Assembly: GCA_020638195.1 (NCBI GenBank)
Contig: JACKJC010000004.1
Location: 1-64,000, forward strand
DNA from: Methylobacteriaceae bacterium
GTDB taxonomy: Bacteria; Pseudomonadota; Alphaproteobacteria; Rhizobiales; Beijerinckiaceae
Reading direction: 5' to 3'
Length of the DNA stretch: 64,000 nucleotides
The translations under genes and the position numbers were made by a program. Positions within the stretch are counted from its first letter, which is position 1. Each line of letters begins with the position of its first letter. The notes under the pieces are model-generated. The model was not told the origin of the DNA, made no database searches, and saw only the letters and a list, made by a program, of their open reading frames with translations. Positions 16,437 through 24,623 of this stretch are shown here, one piece after another.

Positions 16437-17902
16437 GAACGTCGCGCCGTCGACTGCAGTGGCCAAGGCAGCGTGGAATCGAAGGGTTCTCGGAGCTTGC
16501 CGTCGCCACTCTGTAAAACTTCGTCGAGTGAGCGCACGTGATCCACATGGCCCCCGAGCGCCGCGTAATCATCGAGCGACATCGAGAATTCGATAGGCGC
16601 GACGATCGCTGGCGTCGGCACGTAGCCGAAGGAATTGGCCGGCAGCAGCGTGACATCGACCATGAAGGTGATGCCGCCGCCCGGCCACACGTAGACCGGC
16701 GCCCCGCCGGCGGTCACGCGGGTGAGCGCCGACTTGACGGACTGTGTGAGGCGCACGGGATTTTCCGTCACGCCGGCTCTCAGCGAACCGCCGGCGCCGG
16801 CCATGAACAACACTGTGCAGAGCGCCGGCTCGCAATTCTCCTTGATGCGCGCGACCGATTCCGACAGAACCTGCGGCAAGTCGCACGCCACAGGCTTCAG
16901 ATCGTCGTCGAGTTCGTAATAAGCGAACTGTTCGCCTGTCGTGGACACCATCAGCATCCGCAGTCCCGGGTGGGCGCCTTTCGCGCGATCGAACCCCTGG
17001 ATGATCTCAAGCGGATCGGAAATATTCGTGCCGCCCCAACCGACGCCGGGATCTGCAACCTGGAAGTAGCGTCCGGGCGTCGACTTGCGGCCGCGCATGC
17101 GAATGCCCGTCGCCACGACCCCGAGCAGCTTGCCTGCCTGATGTTCGGACAGAACGCCTGTTATGTGATCGTCGACGACCACGACTTCGTCGACCTTGCC
17201 GAACCATTGTTGCGCGAACATGCCGATCGTCGCCGAGCCGCAACCGACGCGCATGCGTTCTTCGAGAACGCCGTTGACGATCGGCGCCGCGCCCGCCTGC
17301 ACGATCACGCTCGCGCCCCCGTCGATCGTCAGCTCCACGGCTCGCCCGTTGGCGAGGTCCATGAGCGTGCGGCAGGTGACGCGGCCCTCGTTCTTGCCGC
17401 CATGCGTGAGATGGTTGACGCCGCCGAGCGACAGCATCTGCGACCCATATTCGCCCGTCGTCACATGCCCGACCGGCTCGCCTTCGGCGCGCACGAGACT
17501 GCATTCGTGGCCGAGATGTCGATCGGTGTCGATCTTCACCTTGAGCCCGCAGTACGAATAGATGCCTTCCGTGACCACCGTCACGACATCAACGCCCTCG
17601 ACTCGCGACGAGACGATGAAGGGCGCCGGCTTGTAGTCGGGATAGGTGGTGCCGGCGCCGACGGCCGTGACGAAGGTGGCGTCGCCGCCGACCAGTTCTC
17701 CGTCCCAGTCAGAAGCGGCCAGGAACTTCTTCACGCGACCGCCGCCGCCGATCGTTCGCTGGAGAAGGACGTGCGGATCGGTTCGAACCAGAACGCCTTC
17801 GGCGTTCGCATATCGATCGCACGCGCCAGCCGTGCCGGGCTTGATGATGCACATGACCGGGCAGGCGTCGCACCGAACTTTTCCATCGGCGAGCGCTGTC
17901 AT
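16433..17902 (-). CDS. hnr: 6-hydroxynicotinate reductase
   Basis: 489 residues. Reduces 6-hydroxynicotinate to 1,4,5,6-tetrahydro-6-oxonicotinate using reduced ferredoxin. The N-terminus holds Cys11, Cys14, Cys18 and Cys28 (CDACPVMC and then C), fitting an iron-sulfur cluster; the middle contains GRVTCRTLMDLANGRAVEL and RVGCGSATIGMFAQQW; the C-terminal half has the conserved glycine-rich VYVWPGGGITFMVDV. AAGGAAG before ATG 17902 supports the start. First gene of a three-gene leftward operon (hnr, UPF0280, AA_synth), divergent from the importer. The pathway is known in anaerobic Eubacterium barkeri and was reported chemically in Azorhizobium. Confidence 0.87.
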   Translation of the reverse strand: MTALADGKVRCDACPVMCIIKPGTAGACDRYANAEGVLVRTDPHVLLQRTIGGGGRVKKFLAASDWDGELVGGDATFVTAVGAGTTYPDYKPAPFIVSSRVEGVDVVTVVTEGIYSYCGLKVKIDTDRHLGHECSLVRAEGEPVGHVTTGEYGSQMLSLGGVNHLTHGGKNEGRVTCRTLMDLANGRAVELTIDGGASVIVQAGAAPIVNGVLEERMRVGCGSATIGMFAQQWFGKVDEVVVVDDHITGVLSEHQAGKLLGVVATGIRMRGRKSTPGRYFQVADPGVGWGGTNISDPLEIIQGFDRAKGAHPGLRMLMVSTTGEQFAYYELDDDLKPVACDLPQVLSESVARIKENCEPALCTVLFMAGAGGSLRAGVTENPVRLTQSVKSALTRVTAGGAPVYVWPGGGITFMVDVTLLPANSFGYVPTPAIVAPIEFSMSLDDYAALGGHVDHVRSLDEVLQSGDGKLREPFDSTLPWPLQSTARRS

Positions 17903-18004
17903 GGCGCTTCCTTTCGTGCCTCGGATTGCGATTTACAGCCGGGCCAAAACCATTAGTATGCAAATACTCGGCTTGCCGCCTGCGATCTGTCAAGCAAGCA
18001 AAAC

Positions 18005-18020
18005 GTGTCGCGCGACACGA
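18005..18020. promoter_or_regulatory. Perfect 16-bp palindrome in divergent promoter region
   Basis: CGTGTCGCGCGACACG reads identically on both strands and lies between hnr (start 17902) and the importer (start 18125). Its location in the only divergent control region for the two operons, and its perfect symmetry, make it a candidate operator. It does not match the marR-promoter dyads, so a different regulator may bind here. Confidence 0.45.
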
Positions 18021-18124
18021 TTGGGCCTTGCAGGATGGGCCGCGCGGAACGACGTTTGCATCGGCGTAATCTGGAGTCTGGCGGCGCTGAATTTCGAACA
18101 GGCGCGCGCAAGAAGGAGGCAGGA

Positions 18125-19324
18125 ATGAAGGCCAAGCTGCTGGGTGGCGCGATTGCCGCCGCCGTTGTGTCGATCAGCTCATTCGCTTCGGCGCAGGCGC
18201 CGATACGCATCGGCGAGGTCAACAGCTACAAGGCGTTCGCAGCCTTTCTCGAACCATACAAGCGCGGCATGGAACTGGCCGTCGAGCAGGTCAACGCCGC
18301 CGGCGGAGTCGCGGGCCGCAAGATCGAGGTGATTGCGCGCGATGACAACGCCAATCCCGGCGACGCCGTGCGAATGGCCGAGGAACTCGTCTCCGCCGAG
18401 AAGGTCGACCTGATCGCTGGCGGCTTTCTCTCGCACATCGGCGTTGCCCTGAGCGACTTCGCCAAGCAGCGCAAGGTCGTCTATCTCGCCTCCGAGCCGC
18501 TGACCGACAAGATCGTCTGGCAGGGCGGCAACCGCTACACGTTCCGCCTGCGCCCCTCGACCTACATGCAGTCGGCGATGCTCGTTCCGGAGGCCGCCAA
18601 GCTAGGCAAGAAGCGCTGGGCGATGGTCTATCCCAACTACGAATACGGGCAGTCGGCCGTCGCCACTTTCAAGGCGCTGCTGAAGAAGGCGCAGCCGGAC
18701 ATCGAATTCGTCAGCGATCAGGCCACGCCGCTCGGCAAGATCGACGCCGGCGCGGTGACGCAGGCGCTCGCCGACGCCAAGCCGGACGCAATCTTCAACG
18801 TTCTTTTTGGCGCCGATCTCGCCAAATTCGTGCGCGAAGGCTCGTTGCGCGGCCTGTTTCAATCCGCATCCGTCGTCAGCCTGTTGACCGGCGAGCCCGA
18901 ATATCTCGATCCGCTCAAGGGCGAGGCGCCCAAGGGCTGGATCGTCACCGGCTATCCCTGGTACGGCATCACGACACCAGAGCATAAGGCGTTCCTCGAC
19001 GCCTATCAGAAGAAGTACAACGACTATCCGCGGCTCGGTTCCGTCGTCGGCTATTCGACGATCAAGGCGATCGCCGCCGCGATCGCGAAAGCGGGCGGCG
19101 CGGATACGGACAAGCTGGTCAACGCATTCTCGGGACTGGAATTCGAGTCGCCGCTCGGCAAGGTCAAGTTCCGCGCGATCGACCATCAGTCCACGATGGG
19201 CGCCTATGTCGGAAAGACGGCCGTGAAGGACGGCAAGGGCGTGATGGTCGACTTCGCCTATCGCGACGGCGCCGACTATCAGCCCAGCGACGAGGAAGTG
19301 AAGAAGCTGCGGCCTGCCGACTGA
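18125..19324 (+). CDS. ABC importer substrate-binding protein, branched-chain amino-acid type
   Basis: 399 residues exported to the periplasm: basic MKAK, hydrophobic LLGGAIAAAVVSISSF, likely cleavage after ASA before QAPIRIGEVNSY. The rest is a type I periplasmic-binding fold (Leu/Ile/Val-binding-like) with RGMELAVEQVNAAGGVAGRKIEVIARDD typical of the first lobe. AGGAGG 7 nt before ATG decides the start. It heads a four-gene importer operon beside nicotinate genes, so the ligand is probably nicotinate or a related heterocycle rather than an amino acid (inference from context). Confidence 0.88.
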   Translation: MKAKLLGGAIAAAVVSISSFASAQAPIRIGEVNSYKAFAAFLEPYKRGMELAVEQVNAAGGVAGRKIEVIARDDNANPGDAVRMAEELVSAEKVDLIAGGFLSHIGVALSDFAKQRKVVYLASEPLTDKIVWQGGNRYTFRLRPSTYMQSAMLVPEAAKLGKKRWAMVYPNYEYGQSAVATFKALLKKAQPDIEFVSDQATPLGKIDAGAVTQALADAKPDAIFNVLFGADLAKFVREGSLRGLFQSASVVSLLTGEPEYLDPLKGEAPKGWIVTGYPWYGITTPEHKAFLDAYQKKYNDYPRLGSVVGYSTIKAIAAAIAKAGGADTDKLVNAFSGLEFESPLGKVKFRAIDHQSTMGAYVGKTAVKDGKGVMVDFAYRDGADYQPSDEEVKKLRPAD

Positions 19325-19363
19325 ACCAGTCGCGCAGATCATGACAGTCCGGATAGCGGTCGG

Positions 19364-21241
19364 ATGAGCCTGTCAGGCCTTTTCGTTCAAGCCCTGAACG
19401 GGCTCGCCGCCGCATCGACGCTGTTTCTTCTCGCGTCGGGCCTGTCTCTGATTTTCGGCGTCACACGCATCGTCAACTTCGCGCATGGCTCCCTTTACAT
19501 GCTCGGCGCCTATGTCGCCTGGTCGCTGACCGATCGGCTGCAGGGCGTATTTGGCTTCTGGTTTGCGATCTTCGCCAGCGCGGCGACGATCGGCGTTGTC
19601 GGGATGCTCATTGAACTGACGATCTTGCGGCGCATCTACCGCGCCCCCGAACTATTCCAGTTGCTCGCCACCTTCGCGCTGACGCTCGTCATCAAGGACG
19701 CGACGCTCGCGATGTGGGGCGCGGAAGATCTGCTCGGCCCCCGCGCGCCCGGCCTTGCAGGCGCGATCACGATTCTCGGCCGGCGCGTGCCGCAATACGA
19801 TCTCGCGCTGATCGCATCCGGCCCGCTCGTCCTCATTGCGCTGCAACTGCTATTGACGCGAACGCGCTGGGGCGTCCTCGTACGCGCCGCGACACAGGAT
19901 CGCGAGATGGTCGCCGCGCTCGGCGTCAATCAGGCCGTATTGTTCACCAGCGTCTTCGCGCTCGGCGCGGCGCTCGCGGGACTGGGCGGCGCCTTACAGC
20001 TGCCACGTGAGCCGGCGGGCTTGTCGATGGACATGACCGCGATCGGCGACGCCTTCGTCGTCGTCGTCGTCGGCGGCATGGGCTCCATACCCGGCGCATT
20101 CGTCGCAGCATTGCTGATCGCCGAGGTCAAGGCTCTTTGCATCGCGCTCGGCGACTGGCAGACGCCGCTCGGTTTCGTCGTTGCATTTCCCAAATTCACC
20201 CTGGTTGCGGAATTCGCGGTCATGGCGATCGTGCTGATCCTCAGGCCATGGGGCCTCATGGGCAGGCCCGACGTCGCCATCCGTCCGCAGGCCACAACGA
20301 GCGCGCAGCTCGCGCCGCCGGGACGCGGATACGATCTCGCTTATCTCGTACTCGGCGCCGTTCTCCTGACCGTTCCCTTGCTCGTCGAGACCCGTTCGTA
20401 CACACTCGTCTTCGGCATAGACGTATTCGTCGCCATCCTCTTCGCGGCCTCCCTCCATTTCCTGATGGGACCCGGCGGCATGCATTCGTTCGGCCACGCC
20501 GCCTATTTCGGGTTGGGCGCCTATGCGGCGGCGCTGTGCGCGAAAGCTCTGAACCTGCCGATGTGGTCGGCGCTGCTTGCCGCGCCCGTCGGCGGCTTCA
20601 TCGGCGCTGTCGTCTTCGGCTGGTTCTGCGTGAGATTGTCGGGCGTCTATCTCGCGATGCTGACGCTCGCCTTCAGCCAGATTGTCTGGTCCATCGTCTA
20701 CCAGTGGGATGGCCTCACCGGCGGCAGCAACGGCATCGTCGGCGTCTGGCCGACGAGCATCTTTTCATCCAAGGCCGCCTATTATTGCCTGACGTTGATC
20801 GTCTGCGGCGGCGCGACCTTCGTGCTGCGACGGATTCTTTTCGCCCCCTTCGGTTATGCGATGCGTGCGGCGCGCGATTCCGTGACGCGGAGCGCGGCCA
20901 TCGGACTGGATGTCCGCCGCATTCAATGGATCGCTTTCGCCATTGCCGGCGCATTCGCCGGACTTGCCGGAGGCCTGTTCGCCTTCTCCAAGGGAAGCAT
21001 TTCGCCGGAGACGCTCGGCGTCGGTCGCTCTATCGACGGCCTCGTCATGGTGCTGCTCGGCGGCGTTGATACACTGACCGGCCCGATCGTCGGCGCGTCC
21101 GTATTCCTGTTCCTTCAGGATCAGATCGCGCGGCACGTGGAATACTGGCGCGCCATGCTCGGCCTTTTCATTCTCGCCCTCGTGCTTGCATTTCCCGCAG
21201 GCATAGTCGGCACGATCCGACAATGGACGTTCCGCCGATGA
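19364..21241 (+). CDS. Fused LivH-LivM-type ABC permease
   Basis: 625 residues containing both membrane subunits. Residues ~1-295 are LivH-like (LFLLASGLSLIFGVTRIVNFAHG, then GGMGSIPGAFVAALLIAEV); after a linker around 300-325, the LivM-like half runs to the end (HFLMGPGGMHSFGHAAYFGLGAYA is split from this region, then SFGHAAYFGLGAYAAALCA, and GLAGGLFAFSKGSISPETLG). A fusion replaces the usual heterodimer. It overlaps the downstream ATPase by ATGA, confirming operon structure. Confidence 0.88.
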   Translation: MSLSGLFVQALNGLAAASTLFLLASGLSLIFGVTRIVNFAHGSLYMLGAYVAWSLTDRLQGVFGFWFAIFASAATIGVVGMLIELTILRRIYRAPELFQLLATFALTLVIKDATLAMWGAEDLLGPRAPGLAGAITILGRRVPQYDLALIASGPLVLIALQLLLTRTRWGVLVRAATQDREMVAALGVNQAVLFTSVFALGAALAGLGGALQLPREPAGLSMDMTAIGDAFVVVVVGGMGSIPGAFVAALLIAEVKALCIALGDWQTPLGFVVAFPKFTLVAEFAVMAIVLILRPWGLMGRPDVAIRPQATTSAQLAPPGRGYDLAYLVLGAVLLTVPLLVETRSYTLVFGIDVFVAILFAASLHFLMGPGGMHSFGHAAYFGLGAYAAALCAKALNLPMWSALLAAPVGGFIGAVVFGWFCVRLSGVYLAMLTLAFSQIVWSIVYQWDGLTGGSNGIVGVWPTSIFSSKAAYYCLTLIVCGGATFVLRRILFAPFGYAMRAARDSVTRSAAIGLDVRRIQWIAFAIAGAFAGLAGGLFAFSKGSISPETLGVGRSIDGLVMVLLGGVDTLTGPIVGASVFLFLQDQIARHVEYWRAMLGLFILALVLAFPAGIVGTIRQWTFRR

Positions 21242-22002
21242 GCCTGCTGTCGGTAGAGGGGTTGGCAAAGCGTTTCGGCGGCGTCCACGCGGTCGCCGAT
21301 GTCAGCTTCACGCTCGAGGCGGGCGAGATGCTGGCGATCATCGGCCCGAACGGGGCCGGCAAGTCGACATGCTTCAACATGATCAACGGCCAACTGCCGC
21401 CCGACGCCGGCAGCATTCGCCTCGATGGCCATCAGATCGTCGGGCATCCGCCGAACGACATCTGGCGCCTGGGCGTCGGGCGGACGTTTCAGGTGGCTGC
21501 AACTTTCTCCTCCATGACCGTCCTGGAAAATATACAGCTCGCGACGCTTTCGCACGGCCGGTCCATCAATCGGTTCTGGCGGCCGATGGCCAACTACTCC
21601 GAGGATCGGTCACGCGCGCTTCTCGATCAGGTCGGAATGGCCGACCAGTCGGGCCGCGTGTGCGGCGACCTCGCTTACGGCGACGTGAAGCGCGTCGAGC
21701 TTGCGATTGCGCTGGCGAACGATCCAAAGCTTCTGCTGATGGACGAACCAACAGCCGGCATGGCGCCGAAAGAGCGCATCGCGATGATGACGCTCACGCA
21801 GGAACTCGCCCGGCGGCGCTCAATCGGCGTCCTCTTTACCGAGCATTCGATGGACGCTGTCTTCGGTTTCGCCGATCGCCTTCTCGTTCTCGCGCGCGGC
21901 AGGTTGATCGCGCAGGGAACGCCGGACGCCGTCCGCAACGACCCGGCGGCGCGAAGCGCCTACTTCGGCTCGGAGCGTGCTTTCGAGGGAATTCGAACGT
22001 GA
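21238..22002 (+). CDS. LivG-type ABC ATPase
   Basis: 254 residues from the ATG at 21238, which overlaps the permease stop (ATGA). Walker A GPNGAGKST (36-44), the family's modified signature LAYGDVKR, Walker B LLLMDEP, and the switch His in FTEHSMD. Powers import through the fused permease together with the LivF-type subunit. Confidence 0.9.
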   Translation: MSLLSVEGLAKRFGGVHAVADVSFTLEAGEMLAIIGPNGAGKSTCFNMINGQLPPDAGSIRLDGHQIVGHPPNDIWRLGVGRTFQVAATFSSMTVLENIQLATLSHGRSINRFWRPMANYSEDRSRALLDQVGMADQSGRVCGDLAYGDVKRVELAIALANDPKLLLMDEPTAGMAPKERIAMMTLTQELARRRSIGVLFTEHSMDAVFGFADRLLVLARGRLIAQGTPDAVRNDPAARSAYFGSERAFEGIRT

Positions 22003-22715
22003 CGGCGCCGCTTCTGAAAGTCAGCGGCCTCGAGGCGTTCTACGGTGCGGCGCAGATCCTGTTTTCGGTCGAGTTCGAGCTCGCGCCCGGCGAAGTGGTC
22101 GCTCTCATGGGCCGAAACGGAGCGGGCAAGACGACGACCCTCGAATCAATCATGGGTCTGGTCGACCGCCGATCCGGCTCGGTCGACTTTCGCGGCCATG
22201 AACTCATCGGACTGCGGACTTACGAAATCGCACGACTCGGCCTTGGCTTCGTACCCGAGGATCGCAGGATCTTTACGGACCTGACCGTTATCGAGAACCT
22301 CGAGGTCGGCAGACGCAATCCGTCGGACGCGGCACAGGAGCCGTGGACTCCGGATCGCCTGTTCTCGCTCTTTCCGAACCTCGCGGAGGCGCGCGACAGA
22401 TCGGCCGGCCGCATGTCGGGCGGCGAGCAACAGATGCTGACCATCGCGCGAACGCTGATGGGCAATCCGCTCGCAATTCTGCTCGATGAACCCTCGGAGG
22501 GCATTGCCCCGATTATCGTCGACCAGATGATCGACATGATCGCCGAGCTGAAGAAGTCCGGCGTGGCGATCCTCGTGTCCGAACAAAATCTGCCGTTCGC
22601 AGCCACCGTCGCCGATCGCGCCTATGTTCTCGACCACGGACAGATCAAATACTCCGGCGCGATCGCTTCGTTGCTCAATGACGAAGAGGTTCGTCGCACT
22701 TATCTCGAGCTTTGA
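21999..22715 (+). CDS. LivF-type ABC ATPase
   Basis: 238 residues beginning at GTG 21999, which overlaps the LivG stop (GTGA). Walker A GRNGAGKTT (38-46), signature MSGGEQQM, Walker B ILLDEPSEG, switch region LVSEQN where Gln replaces His as usual for LivF. Last gene of the importer operon; its 3' end overlaps the convergent flagellar-locus gene at 22700 by 16 bp. Confidence 0.9.
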   Translation: MTAPLLKVSGLEAFYGAAQILFSVEFELAPGEVVALMGRNGAGKTTTLESIMGLVDRRSGSVDFRGHELIGLRTYEIARLGLGFVPEDRRIFTDLTVIENLEVGRRNPSDAAQEPWTPDRLFSLFPNLAEARDRSAGRMSGGEQQMLTIARTLMGNPLAILLDEPSEGIAPIIVDQMIDMIAELKKSGVAILVSEQNLPFAATVADRAYVLDHGQIKYSGAIASLLNDEEVRRTYLEL

Positions 22716-23188
22716 ACAGCGTCTTGCTCAGGACCAAAGATCGCGACCCATCGCCCGCGCATGAACCGGATTTCTTCGAGCCTGCCGATGCCCTGCAGGC
22801 TCGCTCCAGGTCGAAGCATGATCAGCCCCATATCGCCTTCGACAAGGACGCGATCCTCCAGGGTTTCGAGCACCGCCGGCCGGCGCGATCCGGATCGAAT
22901 ACTCGCGGTCGGCGCGTAGTCGACCGCAACGGGCGCATTGCCCTGCCGCGCTGGCTTTACATCTCGATTGGCCATCGCTGCGGTCGATGCAAGTCTCTTG
23001 TCCAGGGCGCGTGTCGGCTTTGCGAACAATGCGAAATGCTCTACCCCATTCACCATCGGGACGCCATCGCTGCTTCTGACGGCAACGATCGCAAATGTCG
23101 CAGCGCAGCCGGCTAACGCGACGCCAACGGCGGTCATCCCGCGCTCGACATCGCCCCAACGTCCTGCTCTATATCCCCTCTTCTTCAT
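22700..23188 (-). CDS. Hypothetical anchored protein at the end of the flagellar array
   Basis: 162 residues; ATG overlaps the fliQ stop (ATGA), so it belongs to the flagellar transcript. A basic start (MKKRGYRAGR) precedes one hydrophobic span (MTAVGVALAGCAATFAIVAV), then a soluble part with LETLEDRVLVEGDMGLIMLRPG and GRLEEIRFMRGRWVAIF. The topology suggests a periplasmic domain on a membrane anchor. No known flagellar family recognised; coupling to fliQ makes an export- or basal-body-linked role likely but unproven. Confidence 0.7.
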   Translation of the reverse strand: MKKRGYRAGRWGDVERGMTAVGVALAGCAATFAIVAVRSSDGVPMVNGVEHFALFAKPTRALDKRLASTAAMANRDVKPARQGNAPVAVDYAPTASIRSGSRRPAVLETLEDRVLVEGDMGLIMLRPGASLQGIGRLEEIRFMRGRWVAIFGPEQDAVQSSR

Positions 23189-23454
23189 TTCGGCGCGTTC
23201 GCAATTCGCTGATAGGTCTGTTCGCTGAACGCATACACCTGAGCGCCAACGAACGAACCGCTGATCATGAGCGCGACGAAGACCGCGATGATCTTCGGCA
23301 CGAACGTCAACGTCGCCTCTTGAATTTGCGTCAGGGCCTGGAACAGAGCCACGAGGATTCCAACTACCATCGCCGCGCCGACCGCAGGCGCGCAACCCAT
23401 GAGCACCGTCGCCAGCGCCATGCGCATCAGATCGAGAGCATCGGCCTCGTTCAC
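23185..23454 (-). CDS. fliQ: Flagellar export-gate protein FliQ
   Basis: 89 residues with two membrane helices, around residues 13-38 and 49-73, the usual FliQ layout, and the family segment LVALFQALTQIQEATLTFVPK. Part of the FliP-FliQ-FliR core of the flagellar type III secretion gate. Overlaps flgD upstream and the unknown gene downstream by ATGA. Confidence 0.93.
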   Translation of the reverse strand: MNEADALDLMRMALATVLMGCAPAVGAAMVVGILVALFQALTQIQEATLTFVPKIIAVFVALMISGSFVGAQVYAFSEQTYQRIANAPK

Positions 23455-23852
23455 GCTGAAATCGTGACGTCGGAGCCGACAGGAAGGACAGCGCCGTTGT
23501 CGAGCGTCGCCACGAGGCCGTTACCGGTCAACGAGACCGCGACCACGACGCCAGAAACGGCGCCGTCTGCCGAAGCTAGCGAACGTCCGATCAGGGCCTC
23601 CGCATCGGTCAATGCCGTGTTTTGCAGAATCTGATCGAGCTTGGCGTTGGATTGCACCGCCTGCTCCACGCTCGAAAATGTCGCGAGTTGCGACACCCAT
23701 TGCGTGGAGTCGGTCGGACTGGTCGGATCTTGATGCTTCATCTGCGCCATCAGCAATTGCAGGAAATCCCCGTAGCCCAAGCTCGACGTCGGCGTGGAAT
23801 TAGTCGGCGCCGCGTCCGATATTGTGCTTGAATTGATCGTACTCAGTTGCAT
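23451..23852 (-). CDS. flgD: Hook-capping protein FlgD
   Basis: 133 residues, the short form common in Rhizobiales. The conserved FLQLLMAQMKHQDPTSPTDSTQWVSQLATFSSVEQA marks the N-terminal FlgD domain (about residues 30-65, given here as the run starting FLQLLMAQMK). Guides FlgE subunit assembly during hook growth. It starts within the last codons of flbT. Confidence 0.93.
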   Translation of the reverse strand: MQLSTINSSTISDAAPTNSTPTSSLGYGDFLQLLMAQMKHQDPTSPTDSTQWVSQLATFSSVEQAVQSNAKLDQILQNTALTDAEALIGRSLASADGAVSGVVVAVSLTGNGLVATLDNGAVLPVGSDVTISA

Positions 23853-24262
23853 TGCGACATGCTTTCCCGGTCTTTCGGTTTCTCACTTTCTACGCGCACT
23901 TCCTCCGACCTGTAGAGTTCGCGCGATATACGCAACGCATCGAAGCTGCGCCCTGACTCCATCAGGACACAAATATCCTGCAGGCTGCCTCTCCGCCGCG
24001 GTTCCGTTTCGCTTCGCAGCGCCTCGTCAAGCATGCTGTATATGGATGTCCGCGCGTGCGCGAACGCGCCCGGATCCATCAAGGTCATCTGGATTGCGAA
24101 ATAGATCTGACGCAGCGGCGTTGTCGCCTGCTCGGCTTGCATTACATGCGACTCCAGCAGGAAGGTGACGTCGTTGAGAAGTTGCAGCGATACGCGCCGG
24201 TCGACGCTGAAGACCGCCCCATTGATATAGATTTTCTCTCCGGCGCGCAGCGACAGTTTCAT
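23843..24262 (-). CDS. flbT: Flagellin translational regulator FlbT
   Basis: 139 residues from MKLSLRAGEKIYINGAVF. In Caulobacter and Brucella FlbT binds the flagellin mRNA leader and controls its translation; here it follows flaF directly (ATGA overlap), the usual partner arrangement. The core VSLQLLNDVTFLLESHVM and LRQIYFAIQMTLMDP match the family. The C-terminal ~35 residues are charged and probably flexible. Confidence 0.92.
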   Translation of the reverse strand: MKLSLRAGEKIYINGAVFSVDRRVSLQLLNDVTFLLESHVMQAEQATTPLRQIYFAIQMTLMDPGAFAHARTSIYSMLDEALRSETEPRRRGSLQDICVLMESGRSFDALRISRELYRSEEVRVESEKPKDRESMSQCN

Positions 24263-24615
24263 TGTTTCACCACCAGCCCGTCGCGGATCGTGACATTCAC
24301 TTCTATCAGCGCATCGAGATTGCCTTCGCCTTCTTCCCGGAGCATGGACGTGCGCGCAAACATCCAGCGGCTGATCGCGAAAATGTTGCGGCGCATCTCG
24401 ACGGGCAGCATATTCTGCGGGTCGACAACGTCCTGCATGAATATCGCCCACAGGCCCTCGACCGCATCGAGCGCCTCCGTCAAACTCACTCCGCGGGCGC
24501 CGGCGTCGCGCGCCTTACGCAATCGGACGATGACTTGGTCCAAGGCCTCGTATTCTCTGTGTCGCGCCTCTGTCTGGTCATCCGATGCGACATCGGAATA
24601 GGCGCCCTGATACAT
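24259..24615 (-). CDS. flaF: Flagellin synthesis activator FlaF
   Basis: 118 residues from MYQGAYSDV. That ATG (24615) is preferred because GAGG lies 6 nt upstream and family members begin MYQ; an ATG at 24627 that overlaps the flgL stop (ATGA) would add four residues. Core: REYEALDQVIVRLRKAR and PVEMRRNIFAISRWMF. FlaF promotes flagellin production and opposes FlbT in related bacteria. Confidence 0.9.
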   Translation of the reverse strand: MYQGAYSDVASDDQTEARHREYEALDQVIVRLRKARDAGARGVSLTEALDAVEGLWAIFMQDVVDPQNMLPVEMRRNIFAISRWMFARTSMLREEGEGNLDALIEVNVTIRDGLVVKQ

Positions 24616-24623
24616 GCAGCGCC

